A stretch of DNA of 12,246 nucleotides, from NCBI GenBank assembly GCA_015486425.1, contig WFRQ01000384.1, forward strand, positions 1 through 12,246. Reading direction: 5' to 3'. The position numbers and the translations under genes were made by a program. The notes under the pieces are model-generated. The model saw only the letters and a list, made by a program, of their open reading frames with translations. It did not search any database and was not told the DNA's origin. Positions within the stretch are counted from its first letter, which is position 1. Every line of letters starts with the position of its first letter. This document shows positions 1 to 7,512 of this stretch, piece after piece. The DNA is from Deltaproteobacteria bacterium (GTDB lineage: Bacteria > Desulfobacterota > Dissulfuribacteria > Dissulfuribacterales > QOAL01).

Positions 1-64
1 AGGCCAGATATCGGGGTATTCGATATGCAATGCTCTGCCAATGCAATTATGAGCACATCACCCC

Positions 65-91
65 AAAAAGAGTCAAACAAAAATTTGACCC
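65..91 (-). terminator. Rho-independent terminator after the DUF362 gene
   Basis: Read on the minus strand, GGGTCAAA and TTTGACTC form an 8-bp stem with one G-U pair around a 6-base loop (TTTTTG). A run of five T follows at once. It lies 37 bases past the DUF362 stop codon, so it probably ends the transcript of the whole minus-strand gene string. The stem is A/T-rich and therefore weaker than a classical terminator. Bases 1-64 beyond it show no gene I can support. Confidence 0.6.
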
Positions 92-127
92 TTTCCAGGG
101 AAACTTCAATGGCAAACCACAAGGCCA

Positions 128-1051
128 TTAAAACAGACGCGTACACAGGCTTTTCAAACGCCCCTTTACAATCCTTACAGGGTTAAAACTGAGGGGTTGA
201 AGCTGATTCGGCATGACAAAAGCATGACAGTCAAAACTCTCGGGACTTTCCAGAGGAAATTCAATATGCCCCAATTCAGTCCCATGGATGCCGTGCCTGA
301 TTGCCTCCTGATGGACAGGAAGCAAAGAAACCTGCGCGTTCAGCATGGAATATATTGCGGTGTCCAGGGCAAAGGGAGAGATGGATGCCCCTGCGAACCC
401 CAGGCTGCAGGGCCTGCCCTTGGATGGCCCTGTGGTGTCCATGGCTGTAACGCTGTCAATGATACTTACAGACCTGGGTAATGCGTGTGGAAGCTCAACA
501 ATCAGGCTCTCAAACCTTCTGTGAATATCCCCGTAGCGGCAGTGGGCAAGGGCCTTTCTGAAGCCTGTAACACATCCGAAAAAATTCTTGACCGCACCTG
601 TAATACCTACCTGTGAGTGTGCCTTCAGCCTGGGGCAGCTCACAATAAGATCAGCCTCAAGCGCCTTTTTCGACACCCCGATATTTATTCCACATGGAAG
701 ATGAACGGTGCGCGGCCTGTCCAGCTCCACCAGTTCCACGTCAAGTCCATGAAGGGCCCTGACAAGACCTGTGCGCCGGGCTACCTTGAAGGCAGAACCA
801 AATGCAGGGGAATCACCAACCTGCACAACAGCGCCTTTTTCAAGAAGCCACAGACATATGGCCCGGACAAATCGCGGATCAGTTACGGCCAGAGGGTCCC
901 TGGGCGTAACAAAATTTGGTTTCACAAGCACACGGCAGGCCCTTGACATGGCAGGGATCACGGCATCAAGCAGGGTGGCAATGCCTGAATCAAGCTCATG
1001 CGCCTCATAGGTGGGGATATGGAGGAGTGCTACCGATATCTTGTTGTGCAT
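128..1051 (-). CDS. DUF362 domain protein, function unknown
   Basis: A 307-residue protein with the hallmarks of the DUF362 family. These are a lysine-proline-asparagine motif (KPN, residues 44-46) at the end of an early strand, a GDSP turn (79-82), and the central signature KAHSQVGITGAVKNFFG (143-159). A DSVTAMDTTGPSKGRP segment (199-214) comes before a conserved Asp in ALDTA. Some DUF362 proteins carry a C-terminal ferredoxin domain; this one has no CxxCxxC cluster and consists of the DUF362 domain alone. The biochemical role of the family is not established as far as I know. The ATG start has an AGGA Shine-Dalgarno 9 bases upstream. The gene is 88 bases downstream of the SNF2 gene on the same strand with no clear terminator between them, so co-transcription is likely. 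A terminator follows the stop. No signal peptide or membrane segment is evident. Confidence 0.85.
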   Translation of the reverse strand: MHNKISVALLHIPTYEAHELDSGIATLLDAVIPAMSRACRVLVKPNFVTPRDPLAVTDPRFVRAICLWLLEKGAVVQVGDSPAFGSAFKVARRTGLVRALHGLDVELVELDRPRTVHLPCGINIGVSKKALEADLIVSCPRLKAHSQVGITGAVKNFFGCVTGFRKALAHCRYGDIHRRFESLIVELPHALPRSVSIIDSVTAMDTTGPSKGRPCSLGFAGASISPFALDTAIYSMLNAQVSLLPVHQEAIRHGIHGTELGHIEFPLESPESFDCHAFVMPNQLQPLSFNPVRIVKGRLKSLCTRLF

Positions 1052-1139
1052 ATACGATTATCCTGCAACAGATGCCACCTGCATTAAGCGGTCCGAATAA
1101 AACATGGCTGCTGAAAGGAAACCGCATCCCTTGCCCATC

Positions 1140-4100
1140 TCAGGAAAACAGCACTTCCAGATCATTTGCAGAGAGGTTCTTCAGCATGTCGCTGCTTCCG
1201 CTGAGTATGGAAGTAACCATCTCCTGTTTCTGCTTCTGAAGCGCCAGCACCTTTTCCTCAACTGTGTCAGTGGTAATAAAACGATATGTGAATACCCTCT
1301 TGTCCTGACCTATGCGGTGCGTGCGGTCAACGGCCTGCAGCTCCACTGCAGGGTTCCACCAGGGATCAACTATGAATACGTAATCCGCTGCGGTAAGGTT
1401 CAGGCCGACCCCTCCGGCCTTGAGACTTATAAGGAAAAGTTTCACCTGGTCATCTTCCTGAAAGCGCGTGACCCTGGCCTCACGCAGTTTCTGAGCCACC
1501 TTGCCGTCAAGATATTCATAGGTGATTCCCCTGTCATCAAGCCCCTTTCTTATGAGTGCCAGCATCTTTGTAAACTGTGAAAATATCAGGGCCTTGTGCC
1601 CGCCTGCCACTGCCTCATCAACAAGCTGCATGAGCTCATCCAGTTTACCTGAACCAGCATCATTATGACCAACAAGCGACGGGTGATTGGCAGCCTGCCG
1701 CAGTCTCAGCAGGGCCTCCAGCACCTTGATCTTTGAACGGTTCATGCCCTTCTGCTCAACCGATGAGAGAATGGACGTACGGAAGTGATCCCTGAGCTTC
1801 ATGTAAACGTCAGCCTGGGCAGGGGGCATTACACAGAATACGGTCTGCTCCATCTTTTCCGGAAGCTCTGAGGCCACAAGCTCCTTGGTTCTTCTCAGGA
1901 TAAAAGGTTTTACAATGGTTTTAAGTGTCTCCAGGGCATTCTTGTCATCACGGTCAATGGGTTTTAGGAATTTGCGCTCAAACATGGCGCGGCTCCCCAG
2001 GATTCCAGGGTTAAGAAACTCCATCTGGGACCACAGCTCCCCCACATTGTTCTCAAGCGGCGTGCCGGTAAGACAGAGCCTGTGCGCAGCCTTTAGAAGC
2101 CTTGCGGCACGGGCAGTCTGGGAGGCGGGATTCTTGATTGCCTGGCTCTCATCAAGGATAACGTACTTAAACTCTATTTCACAAAGCTTCTCTATATCCC
2201 TGCGCATGAGGCCATAGGTGGTAATTACCAGGTGATGGTCTGTTATCTGTTCATAAAGCGCCTCCCTGTCTGAGCCGCCATACACAAGCACCTTCATGCC
2301 GGGAACAAATCTGGCAGCCTCGCTCTTCCAGTTGAACACAAGTGAGGTAGGTACAACTATCAGTGTGGTATGCGTGCCTGAGGCCCCCTCCCCTTTTGGA
2401 TATGCCTCCACGAATCTGGAAAGCCAGGCCAGCACCTGAACAGTCTTTCCAAGCCCCATGTCATCGGCAAGAATGCCCCCGAAATTCATCTTTTCAAGAA
2501 AAGCAAACCACCCCAGGGTATCCTGCTGATAGGGCCTGAGAGTACCCTCAAACTGTTCAGGCACAGGAATCTTCTCAATACCCCGAAAATTTTTCATTGC
2601 CTCACGGAGTGCGGCAAAGTCATTGTCAACCTGGACATTCTCCGCCTCTTCCAGCAGCGCATCAATGAGCAGGGCCCGGCTTGAAGGAAATCTCAGGCTG
2701 TTTTCCCCATCACCTGACCTGTTTCCAGCCTTACCCTGGGGCAGGGCCATTTCAAGCATGGGCACATGCTCCTCAAGCCACTCTGCAGGCAGAAGTCCAA
2801 AGCTGCCATCATCAAGCAGGACAGTCCGGTTTCCCTTCAGAAACTCCCTTATTGCCCTGGGAAGCGGGATTATGGTCTCCCCGAATGATATATGGCCTTC
2901 AAGATCAAACCAGTCCATGCCTGAGGATACACTGAAGGCGGTTGCAGACCTGGAACGTATCTGCCTGCGGTTCTCTGCCTCTATTCTGAACCCTGCCTTC
3001 TCAAGCGTACCAAAAACCTGAGCAATATTTTTAAGATCCCTTACAAAAAGCTCCCCCTCCTGCCTGAAGCCTTCCCTGGAAAGCAAGCTTACAAAGTGCT
3101 GTTCCTGTATTCTCTGCCTGCTGATACGAACCCACCTGTCAGGATCAAGTATGGTATCCCTTCTGTCCTGCCAGTTGATCTCAAGACCGTCATAATCCAT
3201 TACAAGGCGGAGGTGTGCCTCTCCCTCTTCAAAGTCTGTCACAACAACCGGAACAGGCTCCACTGAACCATCATGGGCAGGAGCCAGTCTGTCCGGAAGC
3301 TCAATATCAGGCGCAACAGGCAGGGAGTCAGCAGTCTTTACAAGTTCAGGGACCTCATCTTCCGGGACTTCTATGTATTCCAGCGGATAGATACGGGAAA
3401 GCCAGGTAAACGGAATATCTCTCAGCCTGAAGAGCCTGCCCCTGGAAATGAACATAATCGGGCTGGTATTGAATATGCAGTCAACACTGTCCCTGTCAAG
3501 CTCAACAAAGGTCTCGGTTCCGCTCTCTGCATCAACTGTGGGTTCAAGAAACACTGCCTGCAGCCTTACAGTGCCATCAGGCGATTTTTCCCCGGCTTTG
3601 AGCCTGAATGCGGCATCAAATGGAATCCCCCTGGTGAGAGGATCTGCAATAACGCCTTTTTTCCAGAAACTGACCTGACACCTGCCGGTATCGGCAAGCA
3701 GAGGCAGGAGCAGTTCCAGGTCGTGCTGACGCAGAAGCACCTCCTCATATCTGCCTGACGTTGTCCCGTAATACATGAAGGATGCGGTCTCCCTGGTTAT
3801 ATCCTCAACAACAGCCATGAGGATGCGGTCAGCCGCAGGCACAGAGCCTGGAGACGCTGAAGAGAAACTGATTCTTCTCTTGCGCCCCAGTGTGCCGTCT
3901 TTCTTGACATACCGCTCCACTGCGGAAAAAAGCAGTTCCCGTTCACCCACATGAAGGGTATAAACAGGCACGAAGTCGCCGGGAGATGCCTGTTGCAAGG
4001 CATTGGTTCCAGGCTGGTCCAGGGCTTCAGGGCTGAAAAACCTGCGCCAGTTCCTGTCAATCTTACCTTTATCCTGCCCTGATTCTGCAGAAGCAGCTCC

Positions 4101-4469
4101 CCGCTCATCAGGCCCTGCCCCCATGCCTTCACTGTGTTTCAGTATCTTGTCTGCCTCAATGATGGCGGCCCATAGATGTTTGCATGGAAAACCCTGTCTG
4201 AAAAAAGGACAGTTGCACCATGTCTTGATGTCATCTTTCTTGTGACCATGATCCACCACAAACAGCTCCACCTCATATGGGATGGTACCCTTTACGGTTC
4301 CTGCAATGCGGTTCGGCGAGGCCTCTTCGAGCCTGACACGATTCTCTTTGGCGTAGCGTTCCCCACGCTCACGGATTACCGGCAGAAACGAGCCTCTGAG
4401 CCTTGAGACCCAAAGGCCTGCATCTGAATCCGCATGATTGGGGGCATTGTTTTTTCTGTAAGGTATCAT
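1140..4469 (-). CDS. SNF2-family helicase-like ATPase with SWIM zinc finger
   Basis: An 1109-residue bacterial SNF2 protein, predicted to be a cytoplasmic DNA-dependent ATPase that translocates on or remodels DNA-protein complexes. A SWIM zinc finger near the N-terminus has ligands C85, C87, C96 and H98 (CNC...CKH). A long middle region resembles the bacterial SNF2-associated segment. The ATPase core begins near residue 645 with LRPYQQDTLGW, then Walker A DDMGLGKT (669-676, Lys675) and motif II DESQ (773-776) in place of the usual DEAH/DEAQ. Motif III TGTPLENN is near 800, and lobe two has GVGLNLTAAD (~1019 on) and motif VI DRTHRIGQ (1048-1055) with both arginines. All catalytic motifs look intact, so the protein should be active. 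The ATG overlaps the upstream recombinase stop in TGATG and has no strong ribosome site, which points to translational coupling. The biological target is unknown; similar genes are common and scattered in bacterial genomes. Confidence 0.93.
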   Translation of the reverse strand: MIPYRKNNAPNHADSDAGLWVSRLRGSFLPVIRERGERYAKENRVRLEEASPNRIAGTVKGTIPYEVELFVVDHGHKKDDIKTWCNCPFFRQGFPCKHLWAAIIEADKILKHSEGMGAGPDERGAASAESGQDKGKIDRNWRRFFSPEALDQPGTNALQQASPGDFVPVYTLHVGERELLFSAVERYVKKDGTLGRKRRISFSSASPGSVPAADRILMAVVEDITRETASFMYYGTTSGRYEEVLLRQHDLELLLPLLADTGRCQVSFWKKGVIADPLTRGIPFDAAFRLKAGEKSPDGTVRLQAVFLEPTVDAESGTETFVELDRDSVDCIFNTSPIMFISRGRLFRLRDIPFTWLSRIYPLEYIEVPEDEVPELVKTADSLPVAPDIELPDRLAPAHDGSVEPVPVVVTDFEEGEAHLRLVMDYDGLEINWQDRRDTILDPDRWVRISRQRIQEQHFVSLLSREGFRQEGELFVRDLKNIAQVFGTLEKAGFRIEAENRRQIRSRSATAFSVSSGMDWFDLEGHISFGETIIPLPRAIREFLKGNRTVLLDDGSFGLLPAEWLEEHVPMLEMALPQGKAGNRSGDGENSLRFPSSRALLIDALLEEAENVQVDNDFAALREAMKNFRGIEKIPVPEQFEGTLRPYQQDTLGWFAFLEKMNFGGILADDMGLGKTVQVLAWLSRFVEAYPKGEGASGTHTTLIVVPTSLVFNWKSEAARFVPGMKVLVYGGSDREALYEQITDHHLVITTYGLMRRDIEKLCEIEFKYVILDESQAIKNPASQTARAARLLKAAHRLCLTGTPLENNVGELWSQMEFLNPGILGSRAMFERKFLKPIDRDDKNALETLKTIVKPFILRRTKELVASELPEKMEQTVFCVMPPAQADVYMKLRDHFRTSILSSVEQKGMNRSKIKVLEALLRLRQAANHPSLVGHNDAGSGKLDELMQLVDEAVAGGHKALIFSQFTKMLALIRKGLDDRGITYEYLDGKVAQKLREARVTRFQEDDQVKLFLISLKAGGVGLNLTAADYVFIVDPWWNPAVELQAVDRTHRIGQDKRVFTYRFITTDTVEEKVLALQKQKQEMVTSILSGSSDMLKNLSANDLEVLFS

Positions 4470-5383
4470 CAGGATCGTGGATGGAACTTTCTGTGTATTG
4501 TCCTCAGATGGCCAATATCAAGGTGCGTATAAATCTGCGTGGTTGTTATGTCACTGTGCCCGAGGAGCATCTGCACGGTTCTGAGATCAGCTCCGCCCTC
4601 AAGCAGGTGCGTGGCAAAGGAATGGCGGAGCGCATGGGGATACACCGGGCCATCAATGCCTGCCGCTGCGGCATATTTTCTGAGTATCTGCCAGAAGCGC
4701 TGTCTGCTCATGTGTTTTCCTGCTCTTGCAGGAAACAGATAGCTGCTTGCGGATTTTTTCAGCAGTGAAGAACGGCCCTTTTCAAAAAACGTCTCAAGCC
4801 ACTCCATTGCAACAGCTCCGGCAGGCACAATCCGCTCTCTGTTTCCCTTGCCTGTCACCCGCACGTACTGCAGTTTCCAGTCTATGGAATGGATAACAAG
4901 GCTTACCGCCTCCGAGGCCCTGAGGCCGCAGGCATACGTTATTTCGAGAAGCGCCCTGTCCCTGAGACCCATGGGGGTGGAGGTGTCAGGCTGTTCCAGT
5001 ATGGCCTCAATCTGCTCCACAGAGAGCACTACAGGCAGACTGCGGCCTGTACGCGGGTTGTTCACAAGAGAGGTAGGACTTGACTCAAGGCCATGCTCAG
5101 CCACAAGAAAACGGAAAAAACTCCTGAGAGCCGAGAGTTTCCGCGTGGCGCTTGAAGCGGAAATCCCCTCTGACCTGAGTCTGCTGAGCCATTCAAGGAT
5201 ATGAACAGGTTTTACCCCTTCAGGCCCGTCAACTCCCCGTGAGGTTATGGATACAAGAAAACTCATCACGTCCCGGCTGTAGCCGTCAAGGGTGTGGACC
5301 GAAGCACCCCGCTCCACTGACATGTGGGCCATGAAATCATCGAGAAGCATGGTCCAGTTTTCTGAAGGCAGTATCTCCTCCAT
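4469..5383 (-). CDS. xerD: Tyrosine recombinase, XerD type
   Basis: A 304-residue site-specific recombinase of normal Xer length. The N-terminal SAM-like core-binding domain (about 10-100) includes the typical RKLSALRSFFRFL. The catalytic domain has the complete set of residues: R155 (GLRASE), K179 (GKGNRER), H250 and R253 (HALRH), H276 (LGHSD) and nucleophile Y285 (QIYTHL). In XerD the enzyme acts with XerC at dif to resolve chromosome dimers. I favour XerD over XerC because of MSRQRFW, the SFATHLLEGGADLRTVQ stretch, TTQIYTH and the terminal KFHPRS, all close to what I remember of XerD. The call is from memory, and XerC or XerA remains possible. The ATG shares its A with the upstream gene's TGA, and the stop shares one base with the SNF2 start. 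No integrase-specific domain, att site or phage gene is nearby, so a housekeeping role is more likely than a mobile-element integrase. Confidence 0.88.
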   Translation of the reverse strand: MEEILPSENWTMLLDDFMAHMSVERGASVHTLDGYSRDVMSFLVSITSRGVDGPEGVKPVHILEWLSRLRSEGISASSATRKLSALRSFFRFLVAEHGLESSPTSLVNNPRTGRSLPVVLSVEQIEAILEQPDTSTPMGLRDRALLEITYACGLRASEAVSLVIHSIDWKLQYVRVTGKGNRERIVPAGAVAMEWLETFFEKGRSSLLKKSASSYLFPARAGKHMSRQRFWQILRKYAAAAGIDGPVYPHALRHSFATHLLEGGADLRTVQMLLGHSDITTTQIYTHLDIGHLRTIHRKFHPRS

Positions 5384-5814
5384 CAGAGCCGGGCCAGGGC
5401 CTCCTGTGCAGCCTCCTGTATCTCCGGATCCGGTTCAGTCATTTCTAGTATCTGCAATTTGCTTTCAAGCCCGCTTCGTTCAGAAGATGTACAGCCATTG
5501 CCTGCCATATCCACCAGTCTGTCAATGACATCACATACCAGGTCAGGGGCATCCTTCAGGTCAAGCAGCATTATCAGCGCACCCCATTCTCCGGGAAGAC
5601 CATATTTTTTCACATACTCCAGGGCATTTTTCCTGAAACTCTTTTTACCATATGAATTATTCAGCTTCTTAAGCTCTTTTTCATGCTCAGGCCTTCCCTT
5701 GGAACCCATAAAGAGCTTCTCAGCCTCTTTAAGATAATGCTTCTTAAGGGTCGAATCCTCAAGTGCCCTTTCAAGGGTACTTTTTCCCTTACCACCTGTT
5801 TTGTTACGCGCCAT
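5383..5814 (-). CDS. Small basic helical protein, function unknown
   Basis: A 143-residue protein that I do not recognise. The first ~60 residues are strongly charged and lysine-rich (ARNKTGGKGKS, then KKHYLKEAEKL and EKELKKLNN), with a possible short coiled coil. The rest is helical and more acidic (ALIMLLDLKDAPDLVCDVIDRL; EPDPEIQEAAQEALARL), reminiscent of a HEAT-like helical repeat. No signal peptide or membrane segment is visible. It is the first gene of a string in which its TGA overlaps the recombinase ATG, so the two are probably translated together. The basic N-terminus next to a recombinase and a helicase makes nucleic-acid binding or an accessory role plausible, but this is inference. 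The ATG has AGGG only two bases ahead, which is unusually tight; a better-placed GGAG serves an overlapping seven-codon frame just upstream. Confidence 0.75.
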   Translation of the reverse strand: MARNKTGGKGKSTLERALEDSTLKKHYLKEAEKLFMGSKGRPEHEKELKKLNNSYGKKSFRKNALEYVKKYGLPGEWGALIMLLDLKDAPDLVCDVIDRLVDMAGNGCTSSERSGLESKLQILEMTEPDPEIQEAAQEALARL

Positions 5815-5827
5815 ATCCCTGTTTCAT
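5804..5827 (-). other. Possible seven-codon upstream reading frame
   Basis: An ATG preceded by GCGGAG (three bases between GGAG and ATG) opens a frame of seven codons, MKQGYGA, ending in TAA. It overlaps the start of the 143-residue gene in another frame, so ribosomes finishing it would stop about ten bases inside that gene. It could be a translational-coupling leader, or simply chance. The spacing of the ribosome site is short. Only the layout is seen; function is inferred. Confidence 0.2.
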
Positions 5828-6137
5828 TAACTCCGCTGATTTTTTCTGTTTCCTGAGTTGGGCAAGGTTTCAAATTGCACTGCCCGCCCCTCAACATCAT
5901 AAAAGATAACAATTGCTAAATTGAACGTTTCAAAATATGAAAAATTATTTTTTCAACAAAATTATAAGGAGTTACATCGATTATAGCTTTCCAATTTTGA
6001 AACCCTTCGGGATTGCCGTCTTCACTGCATCTCCTTTATCATCGGAACCCCCATATAGCCGACTATAATGGGAATTCCTCTTTCGCGGATATGCAGTAAA
6101 TCCGAACAATCGCTCAAATTAGCAATTAGCACTCAAT
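5815..6137. other. Gene-free gap between unknown gene and methyltransferase
   Basis: This 323-base gap holds MITE-like element A1 (5915-6123) and, to its left, about 100 bases of leader for the 143-residue gene. On the minus strand a weak promoter can be drawn across the element edge: TTGAAA inside A1 and TGTTAT 16 bases on. No RNA gene or terminator with a T run was found. Confidence 0.6.
5915..6123. mobile_element. MITE-like element A1 (~209 bp)
   Basis: This non-coding element is repeated at 8687-8894 in the same orientation. Its ends are imperfect terminal inverted repeats: GCTAAATTGAACG on the left against the reverse complement GCTAATTTGAGCG on the right. It is flanked by AATT on both sides (5911-5914 and 6124-6127), consistent with a target duplication. 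Inside, GTTTCAAAAT (5927-5936) pairs with ATTTTGAAAC (5994-6003). The right ~155 bases differ from the second copy at about nine positions by hand count, and the left ~50 are more diverged. A one-base C-run difference from A2 breaks any shared reading frame, so it is not protein-coding. The mobilising transposase is not in the window. On the minus strand one frame ends in the short peptide KTAIPKGFKIGKL. I vaguely remember this as a tail on misannotated proteins, which would fit a widespread repeat. Confidence 0.8.
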
Positions 6138-6773
6138 TCAGGCTTTTACACCGAAGATGACCTTTGATCTGCCGCCCGGGGCCTTTTCCATTGTCACATT
6201 ACTGAAATGCCGCCTCAGATACGGCACCTCATTTTTTGCAAAATCCAGATTGGCGCTTTGCCCCAGCCCTGCGAGCCTCACCCTGTAAAGAAATCTTATA
6301 AACGGTTTTTCAGGCTCACAGTGCTCCATCATGGCAAAGCGTCCTCCATGGACAAGCACCCTTGAAGCCTCGGCCAGGACATTTTCCCTGACATCAGGCC
6401 TGAGTTCATACATGGCATGAGAACATGTTACCGCGCCAAAGGTGTTATCCCTGAACGGCATGGACGAGGCATCAGCCTGAACAAAACTTATTGAAACACC
6501 GGAAAGACCAGAAGCACGGGAATATGCCTTTTTAAGCATTCCTGAAGAAAAATCAAGACCTGTAAGCCTGACAGCACCACCGTACATGGCTGCTGCAGCA
6601 AGGGGAACAGCGCCTGTGCCAGTGCATATATCAAGCAGGCTGCTGTGATCACCGCCTGCCCCGGACTTTTCAATGAGAAATTTCCTCAGACCTGCCGAGG
6701 AGTCCCTGCTGTGGAGGGCGATTATCCTGTCATAAAACAGGGAAAATATGTCATAATAGAGGCGTCTGTTCAA
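6138..6773 (-). CDS. Class I SAM-dependent methyltransferase (UbiE/Methyltransf_11-like)
   Basis: A 211-residue Rossmann-fold methyltransferase. Motif I is LDICTGTGAVPLA (47-59), the acidic residue of strand 2 is in GLDFS (72-76), the adenine-contact Asp is D101 in ADASSMPF, and RVLVHGGRFAMME (138-150) is the post-I/motif III region. The N-terminus YYDIFSLFYDRI is typical of the UbiE-like subgroup, in which it helps close the active site. The substrate cannot be told from sequence; the fold serves quinone, lipid, small-molecule and other methylations. The frame opens with TTG (6773), preceded by AGGA only two bases away. The next in-frame ATG is far inside motif II, so a non-ATG start close to here is required, but the exact one is uncertain. 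It lies 62 bases downstream of the universal stress protein on the same strand and may be co-transcribed. Its stop is 10 bases from the flanking repeat of element A1. Confidence 0.85.
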   Translation of the reverse strand: MNRRLYYDIFSLFYDRIIALHSRDSSAGLRKFLIEKSGAGGDHSSLLDICTGTGAVPLAAAAMYGGAVRLTGLDFSSGMLKKAYSRASGLSGVSISFVQADASSMPFRDNTFGAVTCSHAMYELRPDVRENVLAEASRVLVHGGRFAMMEHCEPEKPFIRFLYRVRLAGLGQSANLDFAKNEVPYLRRHFSNVTMEKAPGGRSKVIFGVKA

Positions 6774-6835
6774 ATTCCTGCTGCCTGACCTTTGAAACAG
6801 GCCTGATGGACATGAAAACCTGTCATCACTACCTG

Positions 6836-7294
6836 CTATTCAACAACCCATACGGTGCAGTGCCTGGCGTAGTGTACCACCTTGTTGGATACGCTCCCGA
6901 ACAGAAATTCCTCTGCCTTGCTGACACCGCGCCTGCCCACTGCCACAGTGCCGTATCCACCCTCCTGCTGCACCTTCATTATTTCAGCGGCAATACTGGT
7001 ACCTTCGGCCTTCACTGTATGGGTATGGATATTATCGCGGCTCAGGCCATACGATTCCAGCACCTGCACTCCCTGTTCAAGCACCTCTCTTCCCTTCTGC
7101 TCCACCACCTCACACCCCTTTTGCCACTCTTCATCAGAGGAAAAATGATCTCGTGAGGGATTACGCACCACGTTAAGCAGCGTCACGTTGAAATCAGGAT
7201 TACCTGCTGTGATTTCTCCAACATACCTGATTGCCCTTACAGCATTTTCCGAGGCATCCGCAGCCACGAGAATTTTTTTAAAGCTGTACTCCAT
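6836..7294 (-). CDS. Universal stress protein, UspA family
   Basis: A 152-residue single-domain universal stress protein of normal length. It opens with the characteristic strand KKILVAADASENAVRAI (6-22) holding the conserved Asp. It carries the ATP-binding loop G-x2-G-x9-G-S at G120, G123, G133 and S134 (GRRGVSKAEEFLFGS), followed by SNKVVHYARHCTVWVV. The ATP-binding subgroup is therefore predicted, as a cytoplasmic dimer linked to stress survival; a specific partner is not evident. The start is secure: AGGAGG lies six bases before the ATG. Directly upstream of that ribosome site is the end of repeat B1, so either the repeat is transcribed as 5' leader or the promoter lies in or beyond it. 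The methyltransferase follows 62 bases downstream. Confidence 0.93.
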   Translation of the reverse strand: MEYSFKKILVAADASENAVRAIRYVGEITAGNPDFNVTLLNVVRNPSRDHFSSDEEWQKGCEVVEQKGREVLEQGVQVLESYGLSRDNIHTHTVKAEGTSIAAEIMKVQQEGGYGTVAVGRRGVSKAEEFLFGSVSNKVVHYARHCTVWVVE

Positions 7295-7300
7295 GACAAA

Positions 7301-7306
7301 CCTCCT
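7301..7306 (-). promoter_or_regulatory. Strong ribosome binding site of the stress protein gene
   Basis: A perfect AGGAGG on the minus strand, six bases from the ATG. It is the strongest such site seen in the window and begins only four bases after the end of repeat B1, which suggests high translation. Confidence 0.8.
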
Positions 7307-7310
7307 TTAA

Positions 7311-7455
7311 CGCTCAATTTACCGTGAAAATAGCTCAAAGCTGAAAGCTCAAGGCTCAAAGTAAAGGAAGCCATGTTTGCTTTCAGCTTCCGACTTTGAG
7401 CTTTGAGCTAACTTGCATGTCAGGGGGTGACAAGCCCCATGTCATGAAAGTTTAG
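7311..7455 (-). repeat. Repeat B1, heptamer-rich palindromic element
   Basis: Read on the minus strand it starts with CTAAACTTTCATGACATG, runs through AGCTCAAAGCTCAAAGTC and GAAGCTGAAAGC, and continues with four 7-base units (TTGAGCC, TTGAGCT, TTCAGCT, TTGAGCT). It ends in TATTTTCACGG and TAAATTGAGCG. The heptamers on the two sides are complementary, so the whole can fold into a long hairpin. An inverted copy, B2, starts at 11515; 39 consecutive bases are identical between them. The last 11 bases equal the end of the A elements. It fills most of the gap between the kinase-like gene and the stress protein gene. Confidence 0.85.
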
Positions 7456-7477
7456 GTTTAATCATTAATACAACGTG

Positions 7478-7506
7478 TATCCGAAACTCGGTTTCATAAA
7501 CGGATA
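7478..7506 (-). other. Hairpin just after the kinase-like gene
   Basis: TATCC at 7478-7482 pairs with GGATA at 7502-7506, stacked on an inner GAAAC/GTTTC stem with a three-base loop and a six-base bulge. It starts within ten bases of the kinase-like stop codon, where a terminator would be expected. No T run follows, so it may act as a 3' end stabiliser or pause rather than an intrinsic terminator. Confidence 0.35.
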
Positions 7507-7512
7507 GACGCG

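Noticed and set aside
1104..4406. Many plus-strand frames of 60-160 codons opposite the SNF2 gene
   Set aside because: They lie antisense to a protein with intact conserved motifs, overlap one another, and have no recognisable domains or consistent ribosome sites.
4469..5383. Recombinase as integrase of a genomic island
   Set aside because: It has plain Xer length and motifs and sits in an operon. No tRNA, att repeats, phage or plasmid genes are seen around it.
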